From assembly GCA_018881555.1 (NCBI GenBank), contig JACAXG010000330.1, forward strand, positions 109,802-173,801: a stretch of DNA of 64,000 nt, written 5' to 3'. How positions within the stretch are numbered: the stretch's first letter is position 1; every line of letters begins with the position of its first letter. Shown here one piece after another: positions 48,070 through 61,254 of the stretch. The translations under genes and the position numbers were made by a program. The notes below the pieces were generated by a model. That model was not told the origin of the DNA. It searched no databases and saw only the letters and a program-made list of their open reading frames with translations. The stretch is from Amblyornis subalaris. Its lineage: Eukaryota > Chordata > Aves > Passeriformes > Ptilonorhynchidae.

Positions 48070-48644
48070 TGTTGTGAGGAATGTAAGGAGTGTCACAGGG
48101 CTACTAACAGCCTCTCAGAAGAATTTGTGATAAGACACAATGTGGAGGGTTGTAAGCCCTCAAGGCTGAAGCCTCCCGCACTCCCTTGGAGAAGCCAGAG
48201 ATAAACAACTTTCCTTAGGGTCATGGCGAGTTCACGCCTTGTTTCGTCATGGTAATAGCCTGTACCCCGTTGGCTAATTAGGTTCCGCCCCACCCCCTAT
48301 TTTCCCATATAAACCATGCCTCGACCCCTGACACCAGGGAGCTTTTGTCCCTAGTCTGCCCTTTGCAGGGTGGTTGGACAATAAAGCTACCTCTGCAGAA
48401 CTGCCACACGAGGCTCCTGTCTCTCTTTCCCCGAGTCTGCCTGGGGTGATTTCACAAGAGCTGAATCACAAGAGCTGAAATCACTTGTAGCTGAGATATT
48501 GCTACACTCGCTGAAATCACCCATTGCCTAGGAAGGCTTGCCAAGTGCCCCTGGAAGAGTTGTTCTCTGCGGGACACTCTCTAGGAAGGTCGCAGGCATA
48601 CCGGAGCTGGATATCGGCAGCCGGACCCCCTTCCTGCGACAACA
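48070..48644 (+). repeat. Solo LTR (TATA, polyA signal, inverted ends)
   Basis: A 575-bp unit begins TGTTGTGAGGAATG and ends CTTCCTGCGACAACA, whose complement starts TGTTGTCGCAGGAAG, a good imperfect inverted repeat. It contains TATAAA (48308-48313) and AATAAA (48380-48385) 72 bp apart, fixing plus orientation, with U5 of about 250 bp. U5 holds short imperfect repeats of AGAGCTGAATCAC (about 48457-48513). No matching target-site duplication is visible, so the exact ends carry some uncertainty. No viral genes adjoin it. Confidence 0.72.
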
Positions 48645-51600
48645 CAATACATTTCTTGCTGAAGTAGATATCATCAGGTTATCCAACACAGCTCCAGTGA
48701 AGCTATGAAGACATGAAGATTTACCCCAAATAAGAAATGGATCATTAAGCCATTCCACATCTCAGACATAATTTTGGATTAAAATTCTGGAAATCACGGT
48801 CAGAATACTTAATTTTAGGTACAAATTAATATTAATTGTATTGTGCTAACAATGAGTACTCACTTTTGTATGCAGGACAGTTTACTATATGCCTAATATC
48901 TGATTTGCATTGCAGAATAAAACTGGACTACTACTCAAAGTATCAATGTAGGTAACGACTTCTTTGGCATCAACCTTGACCTTTTATAATGCACAACAGT
49001 TTGCACATGTTTAGCAAAAAATCTGATATCTGAAAATCATTAGGAATATCATTAAAACACACATCACAGTTCTACCTATTCCTACTAACTAAAGACATTC
49101 AATTTGTTAATCTTTTGGAAAGACAACACAAAACAAATTATTGCAATATCTGCTTGTATCTTAGGGAAATATTCATACTCTTGAACAATTAAAAATGCAG
49201 TATTACTTTAATAGGAAGAATAACAAGTTATTCACTAATATCCCTGGGCCTGCCCAAACAAAACCTGATAGGGAATATTGACTTTTCAGGTCAAATTAAA
49301 AAGTCCAAGAAGTCTCTTCTGTTTTTTTTCTCTTATCTTCTTTTTGTTTCATTGTGATCTTTTTTTTTTTTTGTTTTTCCCCATGGAATTTAATTCAATC
49401 TTTCAGGATGATGTCCAGTTCTGCAAACTTGATTTAAATCCTGTTGCAGTTCATGTGATCACAAGCCGGCATTCATCAACTACAGACTAAGAGAAGTAAA
49501 AAGGTAAGAAATATATTTCTTGATTTCTTATCTGTGTTTGAAATCGGTGTTATCCACCTTTTCTTTCACCACTAAAACACTCAGCAATAGAAAACAGAAA
49601 ATTTATCCTGGTGACCAAACCAGGGACATGACAGGCAATGGATTTTCGAGATTCCACACTCGAATACTCTTTTTTTCCCCCCTCATTCCCATTAAACCTT
49701 TACCATACATCAACTCCATCATCAGAATTACATATTTGGATGACATTATGCTTGTAATATAGAAGGCCGAACAAATCCTTAAAAAAAACCAACCAAAAAA
49801 ACCCCCACAAATCCTCATAGTTCTAGTGACTTATGACAAAGATTAGGAATTGAAACCAAGTGCTTTACAAGATTGCATTATCTGTATTCCACTTGAACAA
49901 GCAAAAGCGATAAAATGGCTCACAATAAATTTCTGTTACACAAGACCAAGGTACATCAACAACTCTCCAAAGCATCTCACAGCTGCAGAATAGGAGTCCT
50001 AGTTACCAAAAGCAAATGAAAGACAAAAGACCAATAAATATAATGAACAAACTAGCATTTAGTACTCAGACAACGATACTCATACCCTAGGGATTTTAGC
50101 ACAGACATTAATTACGTCTTCAGCAGAGCATTGCTGCCATTTGCTAAAGCAGACCTCATGCTACACTGATAAATAAAATCTCACTTTAAGAATGGTAAGT
50201 GACGAGCTAAATTCTGTTCCGAATTCCCTGGGTCGCTACTGTCAAACACTGTGCCAGCAAGTATCAGGCAAGACGGTCTGATGCTATGGAAGCATGGAAA
50301 ATTATGCCTAATATCAACTTAGTAGGCTATAATTCCATTAATGATATACATAGCGACTTAAAACTCTAGAATTCTGAATATATTACTAGATCTTGCAACA
50401 GAACAGAAAGAAATCTTGAAATATAAGGGAAAAAAAAAGACAAGAAAGAAAAAATATAGAAGAAACAGCAGTGATTTGATATTCCAAAAAAGAACAGTCT
50501 TGCCTTCAACAGAATTAGTATAAAGATTATAAAAATGTTACAATCCATTTTTCCTTTGATATTGGACTGTCCTTTGTCATATCCTAATAATTCACTGAAG
50601 TCATAATCATTCTTTACAGGAATGGAGCCACACAGTTTTCTATATTGCAGCCCTGACAAATTGAGATTATCACTCATACGTGAGTATATGTTGGATGCAA
50701 AAGGCCTAAAAGGAATTTATTAAGTCCCTTCTGGCTCTGTTGAATGGCTATATAACCAGACTATGAATTTATCATCTACTGTTGCTTCTCAAAATGTCAT
50801 GTGCATGAGAAAGAAAGCAAAGAAAAAGAGCACCAAGACACAAAAATAATAATATTTTTCTCAGATAAGGTATCCTTCTACATGATGTTAGATACAGATA
50901 GAACATTCACAGGAGTGTAGCCTCAGCCATGAGAATTGAAACTTAAATTTTAAAATTGAAGGAAGACTACAGTATCTGCAGTCTGCACGTGTTATTTTAG
51001 CCTTTTCAATATTCTGCATTTTGTGGCCTGTTTGTTTCTGTATTTGCTTACAGATTACCAAAACTGTAATTATGAAAAATTGTTCCTACCAAGGGAAATC
51101 TCAAAAAGCTAACAAAATCAAAGGTAATTCTGTTTACTATTATCTTTCAAGGACTATATAACAGTTTTGACAGTTATCACAGCGAATGTGAAATGTCATA
51201 AACCTGTTATCATAACAAAGATTTTCACAGCAGTTGAAAATAGTATCAACTCTGTACAATTGTGACTACATTTCCAAACAAATTAATCTAGCACCATTCA
51301 TCATGACTGATAGTCATGAAAGGATATAAACCTGGACTGAAAGATTTGCTTTGGATCATATTTCACCTATGGTTAACACATAGCCTCTGACATCCAACTA
51401 AAAAAGCTATGAATTACATTGCTCAATTTTAATGCGGGAGAGGGGAAGGGAAAAAGGGTGGAAAGCAGTGAGAGAGAAGGGAATGATTGTTTTGAACATT
51501 TAAACACTTTTTTCCACTGCTGTTAGAAGAACCATGACAAAATGACTCAGAACATAGCTACTCTTTTTGTTTGTTATAGAAATACAAAAAGGCTGTCACT

Positions 51601-54600
51601 ATTTTTGATGACGTATACATGACAACTGCAACAGGATGAAGACAGGATTGCTGAAAAACCCTGGGTGATTATAAAGATAAACCTGAAGAGAAAAATTGTT
51701 GTTCCTTTTCAAGATATATTGAAATACCTATTGTCTTAGGAGATGGGGAAGGATCAGATACCTTGATTAGATAAATCGATGAAACGCTCAAATGCCAATG
51801 AAATGCAAACTCAGTAATTAAATAAACTGCAACAGTACTGCAGAAAGTATATTAAAAATTGGCTAGTAATTGACTGACACTTTTTTATACAGCATCTAAA
51901 TATCACCTAGTTTTTCTCACAAAATTATTCTGCCTTTCAAAGAAATGAAAGTTACTGGGAGAAAGTAACGTCTAAAATAAACCGATCAGAGAAACCGGAA
52001 CACTGATTCTTATTTTCATCTTGACCATGACATTTTAATCAAAATGAAATAATCACAGTTCCTTTATATTTATGCTATCTGTACTTTAGTACTAGAAGTA
52101 AAAGCTACTGTTCAGTCATGTTCAAGAAAAACAATAAAAATGTTGAGAGAAACAATCCTGAGAAGCAGTCTTTCCCATGATTTCCAAAAAATGTCCCTGA
52201 ATGCAAACTATTTTTCACTTTTTAACAAGTTTACCTTGCTCTGCTATAACCTCATTACTTGCATAGCTCTGCATCACTGTCAAAGACATTGGGAGGTGTG
52301 CTGATTCCTGCATGTTCTATTCTGATTTATGCAATTCCAGTACAAGTTCCATATTGCTACACATCAAAATGTTTATGAATAGTACCAACATAGTTCACTC
52401 CTTATCTGAACCAAACCAATCATCAGCTATAAACTTTGTTCCTCACTACAGCAAGACATTCACAAGTGATATCTGTACCAAAGCAATGGCTTTGATTTTA
52501 TTGTCATTTAGCAATTTCTTCATTCATTTTCAATCCACACTATATTAGTTTTAGTTCCTTTAGAAATTCATCAAGTAATTTTATGTTTACACATGCATGC
52601 AGTATGCCATTTATATAAGCTATATTATGCTTTTCAATGTGCCAAGAAAAGCATATTCATAAACTGATCATAATTTTAACTTTGGAGTAATTACATCTAT
52701 TACAGGTCAGTGTGACTAATAACATATTTATCTGACAGTTCAGATTTTGATTACAATTTCTGTAGACATATCTGAGTTATCCTAGGATATCATTAGGATA
52801 TGCTATCCTAATGATAGCATATCTATGATGATGTAAGGACTAGTGTGAGCTGAAAATTTCAACCTAGGCACTAGGATATTTTGTTCACCTTTAGTTCTGT
52901 TCAGAGTTGGCTACACAAAATAACTGCCTATTTTCAAGTTTAAACAAATCTCATGACTAATTATACTCCAATCTACATTTGAATTCTAGGGTGAAAAAAG
53001 CCTTCAGCCAAACAAATGTCTTTGGGAGAAGTTACAATCCTTACCTGTTTGTTTTTGTGACAAAAATCAGCACACATGCCAAGCTTTAGTGCAGGCTTCA
53101 CATACAACTAGTGTCTGTTGTGGGCTTTCTACACACAACCATCTTAGTCGTATTTAACAGAATTTAGCAGAGGTGTCTTATCCCAAGTGACACAATGCTT
53201 CAGATTAAAAAAAAAAGGAACAACAAAAAAGCTCCCAAACAAACCAAAATGCAACTTGGATATATAAATCTGTAATGTCAGTGATTTTACCATCAAGCAG
53301 TGGATACATTAATAGTGAAATATCCAAAGGACAAGACTCTCTGTAAAATAAACAATGAAAATATAAATTGCTAAGCAAAATTTTCAATTCTGAACTCAAT
53401 TACTTTATAACTATTCCACTAGGTCCCTGCATCATTGTAACAGAGTTTGCGTGTGCTCTTTTAGGATAACAGCAAGAAATAGAGAATAAGTTGCCCTTAT
53501 GAGCAACCCTTCCTAGTCAGTAGGCATTTGAGGTCGTTGCTGGTTCAGTCAAGATCTCTATTGATGTGACAAATGATTGGACTTACTCAGTTTCATTTGT
53601 GGGTTTGCCCTTCCACAGTAAATTTGCCTCACTTAACATAGCAAAAAGATGCCAGCTTGATATACAGTAATTTAAACTTAAAGGTTCAGCAAGACATAAT
53701 CATCAGGTGTTTACCTCTCTTTCCTTTCCCCCTTCAATACCTAGTATCTGCAGCTCTGCTGTACAGAGTTCAAATTGGAACTCTCTTAACCTAAGAAAGA
53801 ATAGATTACTCTTACTTTGAGTGCTTAGATTTGAATTCATCACTTCAGGGAAAACACTTTCTATTTAATTTTATTCCAGAAGAGAGCAAGAGGTGGCATA
53901 AACATGGTCATGACTGTCATAGTCAGGATGATTTTATTCCAGTGGAAAATTTCCAAAACCAAGAAAAAATTTTCACAGTCTATTAAATTAATGTCTGTTT
54001 TGCCATGTCTACAATAGGAAAGAAATATTAAATTATTTTAGAGAGAAATAGATGTTTTGTGCGTTGCATACATTACATCTAGTAATGACTTTGAATGCAA
54101 AAATTTGATTTGCAAAGTGGAAGAAATGAAGGTATTTTACATAAAAGTCTTTAATGCAGTTTTTATCCCCACTGGAATGTGACGGCTATGGGAAAAAAAA
54201 GGGTTTAGTCTACATAGTTATCTTTTGAAAACTCAATACAAGATTGATTTTGTACATTTTATTTCTTTAAAATACATTTGATATTGACTTTTCTTCATGT
54301 TATAGAAAATGGTATGAAAAATGTTTCAGTGATTGTTTCAAACTTTTTCACTTTCTTCATCAAGAAGAAAAAGTATACAATAGATGCATTTTTTTAACAT
54401 TTCCAGAAATTTTTTGTTTCATATGCTTGAAAAATTTAAATGTTACCTTAGTACAGAAGCAGTTTTCGTCTGAATTGTAGATATATGGCCAAATGAAGAA
54501 AACAAGGCAATTAATGGGATTTTATGAAGAAAACCACCCTATATATATTGATAGAAATAAATGTGCAAAATGTGGCCTTTTTTCTGTAAACTTTATATAC

Positions 54601-57600
54601 AAAAATCAAGAACAAAGAGCCAAGATATTTTTCCTTCATAGAGAATTACATCCTATCTGATCAAAGTTGAAAGAATTAAATATTAGGACTCCACCTAAAA
54701 ATACCTTAGCATTAACATCTAAATTCCAAATTTTACCAGAATATTTGAACTCTTTTAATCTTACTCAGTATGTCTGATTCTGAAGCAAAGCTGAACCAGG
54801 ATCAAAGACAAAGACCTGAAACTAAGGCATTTTTTCACCAGAAGAGTTCTTTTGCTATGTAATTCTCAGTGATATTACCAGAACTATACACATACCAGAA
54901 CTAACACAGAGAAAGCTGCTCACACAGCTAATTTCCAAATGATGTTTTCTTGGGCAAAAGTCTTATATAGACAACATTATAAGCAGACACCTCTCACTCT
55001 CTGTAGGGATATAATGAAACTCACAACTAGTTCTTTTCTTCACAGATTGTGTTAAAAATTTTATGAAGTTGCTCCATGTCTTTTGGACATGACATTAACT
55101 GAGAATGCAATACAGTGACCAGCTGCCTAATCATGTTGATAATTTTTTTGTAAGTCAAAATATAAATTTGGAGGAAGCAATAACTATGAGGTCTATTTTA
55201 ACCTTACTCTATATTCAATAACCAGTTTCAGGCATAAACTGATACAGGTAGGCAGCACACTTATGATCACTCACAAGACTTTTCTTTATATACAGTCTCA
55301 ACAATGAATTTAAAATCAAATGAAAGATAGAAGCTGAGGAAGATTACGTTTAAACAGGGAACACCTACTATTTAAAATGAAATTGATGTACTCAGGCTTC
55401 TAAACCCTCAAATTAAAAATACAGTGCTGCTTATTTTGAGCATAAAGGTGAAGTCTATATACACAGGTCAGTGTTGGTGTACATGTATATAAAATCATGT
55501 AAGAAAAAGGAATTTAATCCTGATAAAGACTTTACAAAGAAGTAAACTAAACGTGTATTAGATGCTAGGAAACCACTTTGGAGATGAAATGCACAATGTC
55601 TTTAAGTCTGGAAACTTTCTGACACCAAGTATTTAAGAGCAAAACAAAAATTTACTGTTATGAGAGCTGTATAAGTAAGAACCCAAACTATCTGTACAAA
55701 ATTCATTCATGTACTAGAATCACACAAAAACTGAAGGCTGTGGGTCTGTTCATGGATTCTGTGGCTTAAAACTACATTCAGGCTCTTAGGTAAGAACAAG
55801 ATGTATGCACAATGTAAACATTAGGATAGAAACAATCTAGACTTTGCAAACCTCTGGGGAGATAAAATGCTGTATATAATTGCCTATATAGAGAGAGTAA
55901 TAATTTTCTCCTATGTCATGAAATAAATATAATTTCTTTTAGTTGCATACTTATCTAGTAAAACGTTGTCCATTCACCTCACACAGCAACAAATATTATT
56001 CACCTAAAATATTTTCAAAACATATTGCTTAGAATATACATTCTCAGAACAGTATTAATTTGACTGATCATTTTGCTTCCCTGGAAGTTATAGTTAAAAA
56101 ACCTTAGTACCATGTTTTCTTTGACATAAATTTAAATAACACGGTCTTCTGAGCTCATTTAGAAAACAGTAAATGTTATTGTCAAAATAAGACAATAGCC
56201 AGTTTTATTATTTCTGCTCCACCAGGCTTTACAGAAGGGAGACACTTTCATATTTCTACTTCATGAATTTCATTTCCCCTTATATAGATCAATATACAAA
56301 TAATATTGTTGATCAAGGAAAGTGGATGAATGTTGACACACACAAAGCTGTATTTCCACAGTCCTCTGTTGATTGTATATATCTACTTCAAGGTCATCTT
56401 GCAAATTGACAAGGATAGGAAGAGGTGAGAAGTGACAGAGGCCTTCCAACAAGAAGCTTCTCCTGGGGTTCCCCTCCTCTGCAGCAAGAGCTCAAAATAA
56501 CATCCAATCCAAACAAGAAACACCCTGGCACTTTTCCCCCCATATAGTGATAACTTCTATTGACACTCAATTTTTCTATTGGTCTTTGTTTTTTGGCACA
56601 ACTGGGACTGATGTTTAATTAGGTACAATTGTTGTGCGCGACATGGTTGCTAGATCTGAAACGCATTTATTATTGTTTAATATAAATTGGATATTAAAAT
56701 TGCTATTTTTTTGTTATTATCTGGTTTGCTTTTGTAGTATGAAACAACAGCTTAGAAGTCTACAGATAGAATGGTGAAAGAGAAGATAGGAGTATTGTGA
56801 CATACTGAAACTATAAAGCAATGCAGAAAGAAGATCATAGGCAGATAGGGTGTCTTAGACATTGAAAACACGTCTTTTCTTGGGTTAACCATAACAGTGA
56901 TTCACACTGCACCGGTGCAGCCACAAGACCACTGCAATAGGATCATTTGAAATTCACGGCCAAGGTATATCAGCTTCCCCGGAGCAGTATCAGTATGTGG
57001 AGGCGACAGCTTTAAGGTGGAAAAAAAGACAGAAATCAGAAATGGAAGGCCTTTATCAATACAAAAATTTTTATATCCATGCAACAATACACATAATAAA
57101 GTTTCAATGTATTCCTTTCCAGATAAAAAAAAAAGTGTGTTAGTCCACCTGATTACTTGTTTTTTATGGGAATAAAAAGAACTGGCAAAAGCGAAGTAAT
57201 AAAGGATGTGACTAAAGATGGGGAGACTTTGCCTCTGTAAACATAGACATGTAAATAACATCGTCACCTTCAAAACTATGATAGGAGTATTGTATTTGAA
57301 CATAAATAAAATATGCCATTTCCACTGTCCTTAGATGGATTCCACGTCCATGACTAAGACATTGTAGTCTATCATTTTTCAAAAGTATTCCTAAATAAAA
57401 TATGAAGTGAATAGCATTGGGGTTTATTTTCCATACAACTTAGTTTTCAGATTTTGCGAGCAGACCCATTCTGCAACAAGAAAAATGCTTCTCAAAGTTC
57501 TCATAGAAAAGGAGGTAAGCTGAAAATAATTTTCAGATGTCCAGTCCAATTCAAGTTGAGTGAAGGGTGAAACTCAGGTTTCCTATGCACTAAGTTCTTC

Positions 57601-58589
57601 TTTTATTTAATAAGGAACAGGACACACGATAATGTTTCACACGCCCTAATCATCATACCAATCACAACTCTTTTCTGATTGAGACAAACTCAACTGATAT
57701 AAAAGCCTACACCGATTAAAATGCAATTGAAACTAGAATAGCCCCATGGATAGTTTTGATGACGAACTTACTGAACTATCACCTGAAAAGTAACCATATG
57801 GAGTGATCATCTATTAAATATATTTCTTAAAATATTGTGATAGCTTCCATTATTTTAAACCATATATTTGTGCTTAGCAAGATAAATTTGATTCTATTTA
57901 CTGCTTTATTCGTGCTTACATGAGAAATTATGACTCCAAGTCTTTTGTAATTTTACAATGATGCAGTACTTGTGCAAAGTGAGCAAACAGTATTTGACAC
58001 TCATTTTTCAATTATGTTCATTGATGGTCCCAGATGTTGGTGTAGTTCTGCCTTTCTCATCTTGTCTGCCTCTCTCTTCTTGTCTGCCTCACTTCCTAGT
58101 TTATTTTCCTCCTTTTTAAACATGAGTTCCAATTCATTGACCGCATATATGTACTAAGGCCAGTAATATATTATGTCAGTACAAACAAAAGCTGACTGCC
58201 TAAGATTTCATTTTATGAGAGAATGAAAAATGTAAAAACAACAGATCTCTTACAGGCTGATTAGTATTTTTTATTTATAATCTCACTCTCACACTCACCA
58301 TTATAAATAATGTATATATTTATGACTGTGTGAATTGATGTAAACAATCTAAGATAAATACATGACATTATGATCTACTTGACTATCTGCAACATAGGAA
58401 AGTAAGCTTTGATTGTGTACATATATACATATAAATGTAATACAATAGAATTAAAATGTGATTAATACTCCTAAAATATGAACTGTGAATACCAAAAATC
58501 AGTATGTTAATTATATTTTAAAATTGTATTATTGTAGAAGATAAAGGTTGTATTATTGTGAAGATAAATTGTAATGCATTTTATTTGAA
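48645..58589. other. About 10 kb of AT-rich DNA, no gene seen
   Basis: Complex AT-rich sequence with scattered homopolymer runs (T-run near 49360-49371). It has a strong hairpin at 52789-52823, listed separately, and purine/pyrimidine-biased short frames (for example 57972-58157). No exon, RNA gene or dated repeat was recognised. Confidence 0.5.
52789..52823. repeat. Nested inverted repeats (hairpin)
   Basis: ATCATTAGGATA (52789-52800) and TATCCTAATGAT (52804-52815) are perfect complements separated by 3 nt. GATATGCTATC (52797-52807) and GATAGCATATC (52813-52823) form a second, overlapping perfect inverted repeat. Two alternative stems therefore compete. Confidence 0.9.
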
Positions 58590-59595
58590 TCACAGAAGCA
58601 GGAAATCATAGAATACCAGGTTGGAAGGGACCTCAAGGATCATCTGGTACAGCCTTCCTTGGCAAAAGCACAATCTAGACAAGGTGGCCTGGCACCCTCT
58701 CCAGAGGAATCTTACAAGTGTGCCATATTGGGAATACACTGCTTCCCTGGGCAGATTATTCCAATTGTTGATTGTTCTCATTGTGAAAAATTTTTCTCTT
58801 CTGTCCAGTCAGAATCTCTCCACGAATTACTTGCACCTATTATCCCTCCTCTTTTCCGTATGACTCCTTGTAAAAATGGAGTTTCCATCTTCTTTGTAGC
58901 CTCCCTTTAAATACTGGAAAATGGTGATAAGGTCTACCCTCAGCCTTCTTTTCTCAAGGCTGAACAAACCCAGTTCTCTCATCCTTTCCTCACATGGTAC
59001 ACTTCCTAGCCCCTTTTTCATCTTTGTGGCCCCTCTCTAGACCCTCTCCGGGCTGCCCACAGCTATTTGGAATAGCAGGGACCAAAAGCTGAACACACAC
59101 TTTCAGACGTAGACTGACAAGCACTGAATAGAGTGGGATAATGGCTTCTTTATCACTGCTGGTGATGCCCTTGTTGATGCAGCCCAGCATCCTGTTGGCT
59201 TTTTAGCTACAGCAGCACTGCTCATTCACATTGAGCTTGTCCACCAGCACCCCTAGATCCCTTTCCGCAGATCTGGTCCCCAGTTGGGTAGATCCCATAA
59301 CACTTCTGGGTTATATTTCCCAGGTGGAGACGTTACACCTTTTTCTTGCTGAATTTCATACGATCCTTTCAGCCTATCCAGATCTTTACGCAGAGTAGCT
59401 CTCCCTTCCAAAGCGTCCGCCTCCCCACTTCATTGGTATCATCAGCAAACTTTATCAGGGTACACTTGATCCTCTTGTCCAGATAATTTCTGAAGCTATT
59501 GAACAGCATTGGGCCCAATATCACTCCTTGAGGGACCTCGCCTGTGACAGGATGCCAGTTTGAAAAGGAGATATTTACCACTAAGCTGTCGAATA
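58590..59595 (-). mobile_element. CR1 LINE, 3' part with RT motif
   Basis: The left end AATCACAGAAGCAGGAAATC, then ATACCAGGTTGGAAGGGACC, is an inverted CR1 3' terminus. The minus strand encodes a remnant of the RT palm: GEVPQGVILGPMLFNSF followed by KFADDT, the FADD catalytic box (about 59440-59581). Between them and the 3' end lie diverged ORF2 and UTR sequences (a GGCTGCCCACAGCTATTTGG stretch near 59051 and CAGCCCAGCATCCTGTTGGC near 59179). Stops break all frames. It is 5'-truncated near 59595. Confidence 0.9.
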
Positions 59596-61174
59596 TTTTA
59601 GATCAGTTCTATTACTTTGACTTTTAGAACATTAAAAATTGCTGGAGTATTTGTTGCTTGACAACAGGAAACTTTATTAAACCATAGTTTATTATGGTTA
59701 ATTAAATTAAAACATTTAATTGCAAGAAAAATGCTGCTCAGTCATAGTCATTTTCAGAGACCAACAAATACAACCAAGGTTACAACCCAGGTAATTACTG
59801 TTCTTACAAGTGGGAGAGCAATTGGATTATTCCTCCTGCATCTTGTACACATTTTTATTACTCAGCAAACTGAATTATGCTGCACATCTGGAATGGAGTG
59901 TTACAGGATTATTTACATGATAAGGTCTTCCCCTACTAGAGAAGTAATTAAAGAATCTCACAGACTTCCCTTCTGAAAGATATATGGAGTAGGCCATCTT
60001 TGATAAAGAGTAGCCAGGATTGAAATATGTACATGCATCCTGATCCCTGGACAAACCATTATATATAATGTGTAGATAAGATTTCTTTCCATTTGGATTG
60101 CAATGCAAGCATTAAACAGAATAAAAACTACATATTAACAATCTGTCAACAGCATTTAAAAGTTGTAAAAATCTTTGTAAAACTATACCATATAAGAAGT
60201 ATTATATTTCATTTTGCCAATTCTATAGATATATGAGGGAAATTATTTTGTCCTTCAACTTATAATCAAAGCTACTGCAACTTATTTTAAACGGTTTTGG
60301 TTTTGGTTTTGGTTTGTTTGTGTATCTTTAGCCCTTTACTGTTCAAACAGAGGAGTATCTAAATTATATGTGATCATAGATGCCTTCAAAAAAACTTTTA
60401 CAGGTGAATCATATTTCTGGTTGTTTGGGAAACATTTTTGAGAGTTGTGTATGAAGAGAAAATTAATAACACTGTGTTACGAACAAAAGCAATTTAAACT
60501 AAATTAAAGTTATAGATGTGTCTTTTGTGTTTTCTAAGATTTATGTATTTGACATCACTGACATCACATCATCCATTCATGAGCTCAGAAATCATGCAGG
60601 CAAGCCTAATTATGTTCCATCATAAAAAAATCAAAACAAATCATAACAAAAGTGCTAATAATTTAATGAAAATGCCAGATTTCTAGTAGGAATTATGATG
60701 TGTCCATCTGATCAAGACATTTTGACATATCGGTTGCTTTAAATAACTCTTCAAAAACTTTTTAAATAAGAATACTACATATGGGAAGCTGCAAAAAACC
60801 TGTGTTTCTAACCACATTTTAGTTACATTCAGTTCTAAAATTGTCTTTGCTTTTCAAAGCTAGTGTATATTTTCAGGGCTGTTGCACCACCAGTCATGTC
60901 AATATGTCTAAGTAATGACACATTCTTATTGCACATTTTATAAAGTTAGGGTACTATTCAAATATTAATTAATAATGTTTTTGGTGGAACTTGGAGAGGA
61001 TAGAGTCAGAAGATATTTATTTGTTGCACAATATGACATTAATGGTGATTATTGTGGACAACTTATTCCTAAATATTAGTACTGGATCAGCATGCTAGAA
61101 GACCCATTGTTTTTACTGGCATTATCAAATCACTAACAAAATCAGCACATGCAATTATATGGGATGTGATTTAA
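59596..61174. other. AT-rich spacer, no gene seen
   Basis: Includes a short GGTTTT tandem run at 60293-60312. Nothing recognisable as a gene. Confidence 0.5.
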
Positions 61175-61254
61175 TGGTGGACTTGACACTGTTAGGTTGG
61201 ATTTGATGATCTTAGAAGCTTTTTCCAACCTAAATGATTCTATGTTTCTGTGTG
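61175..61254 (+). mobile_element. CR1 3'-end fragment
   Basis: GTTAGGTTGGATTTGATGAT, then CTTTTTCCAACCTAAATGAT and TCTATGTTTCTGTG, is the terminal CR1 signature (the GATGATCTT...TTCCAACC...ATTCTATG order). About 80 bp survive, as expected for an extremely 5'-truncated insertion. Confidence 0.8.

Noticed and set aside
60293..60312. GGTTTT tandem run as an interstitial telomeric repeat
   Set aside because: Vertebrate telomeres are TTAGGG. Three units of GGTTTT are ordinary low-complexity sequence.
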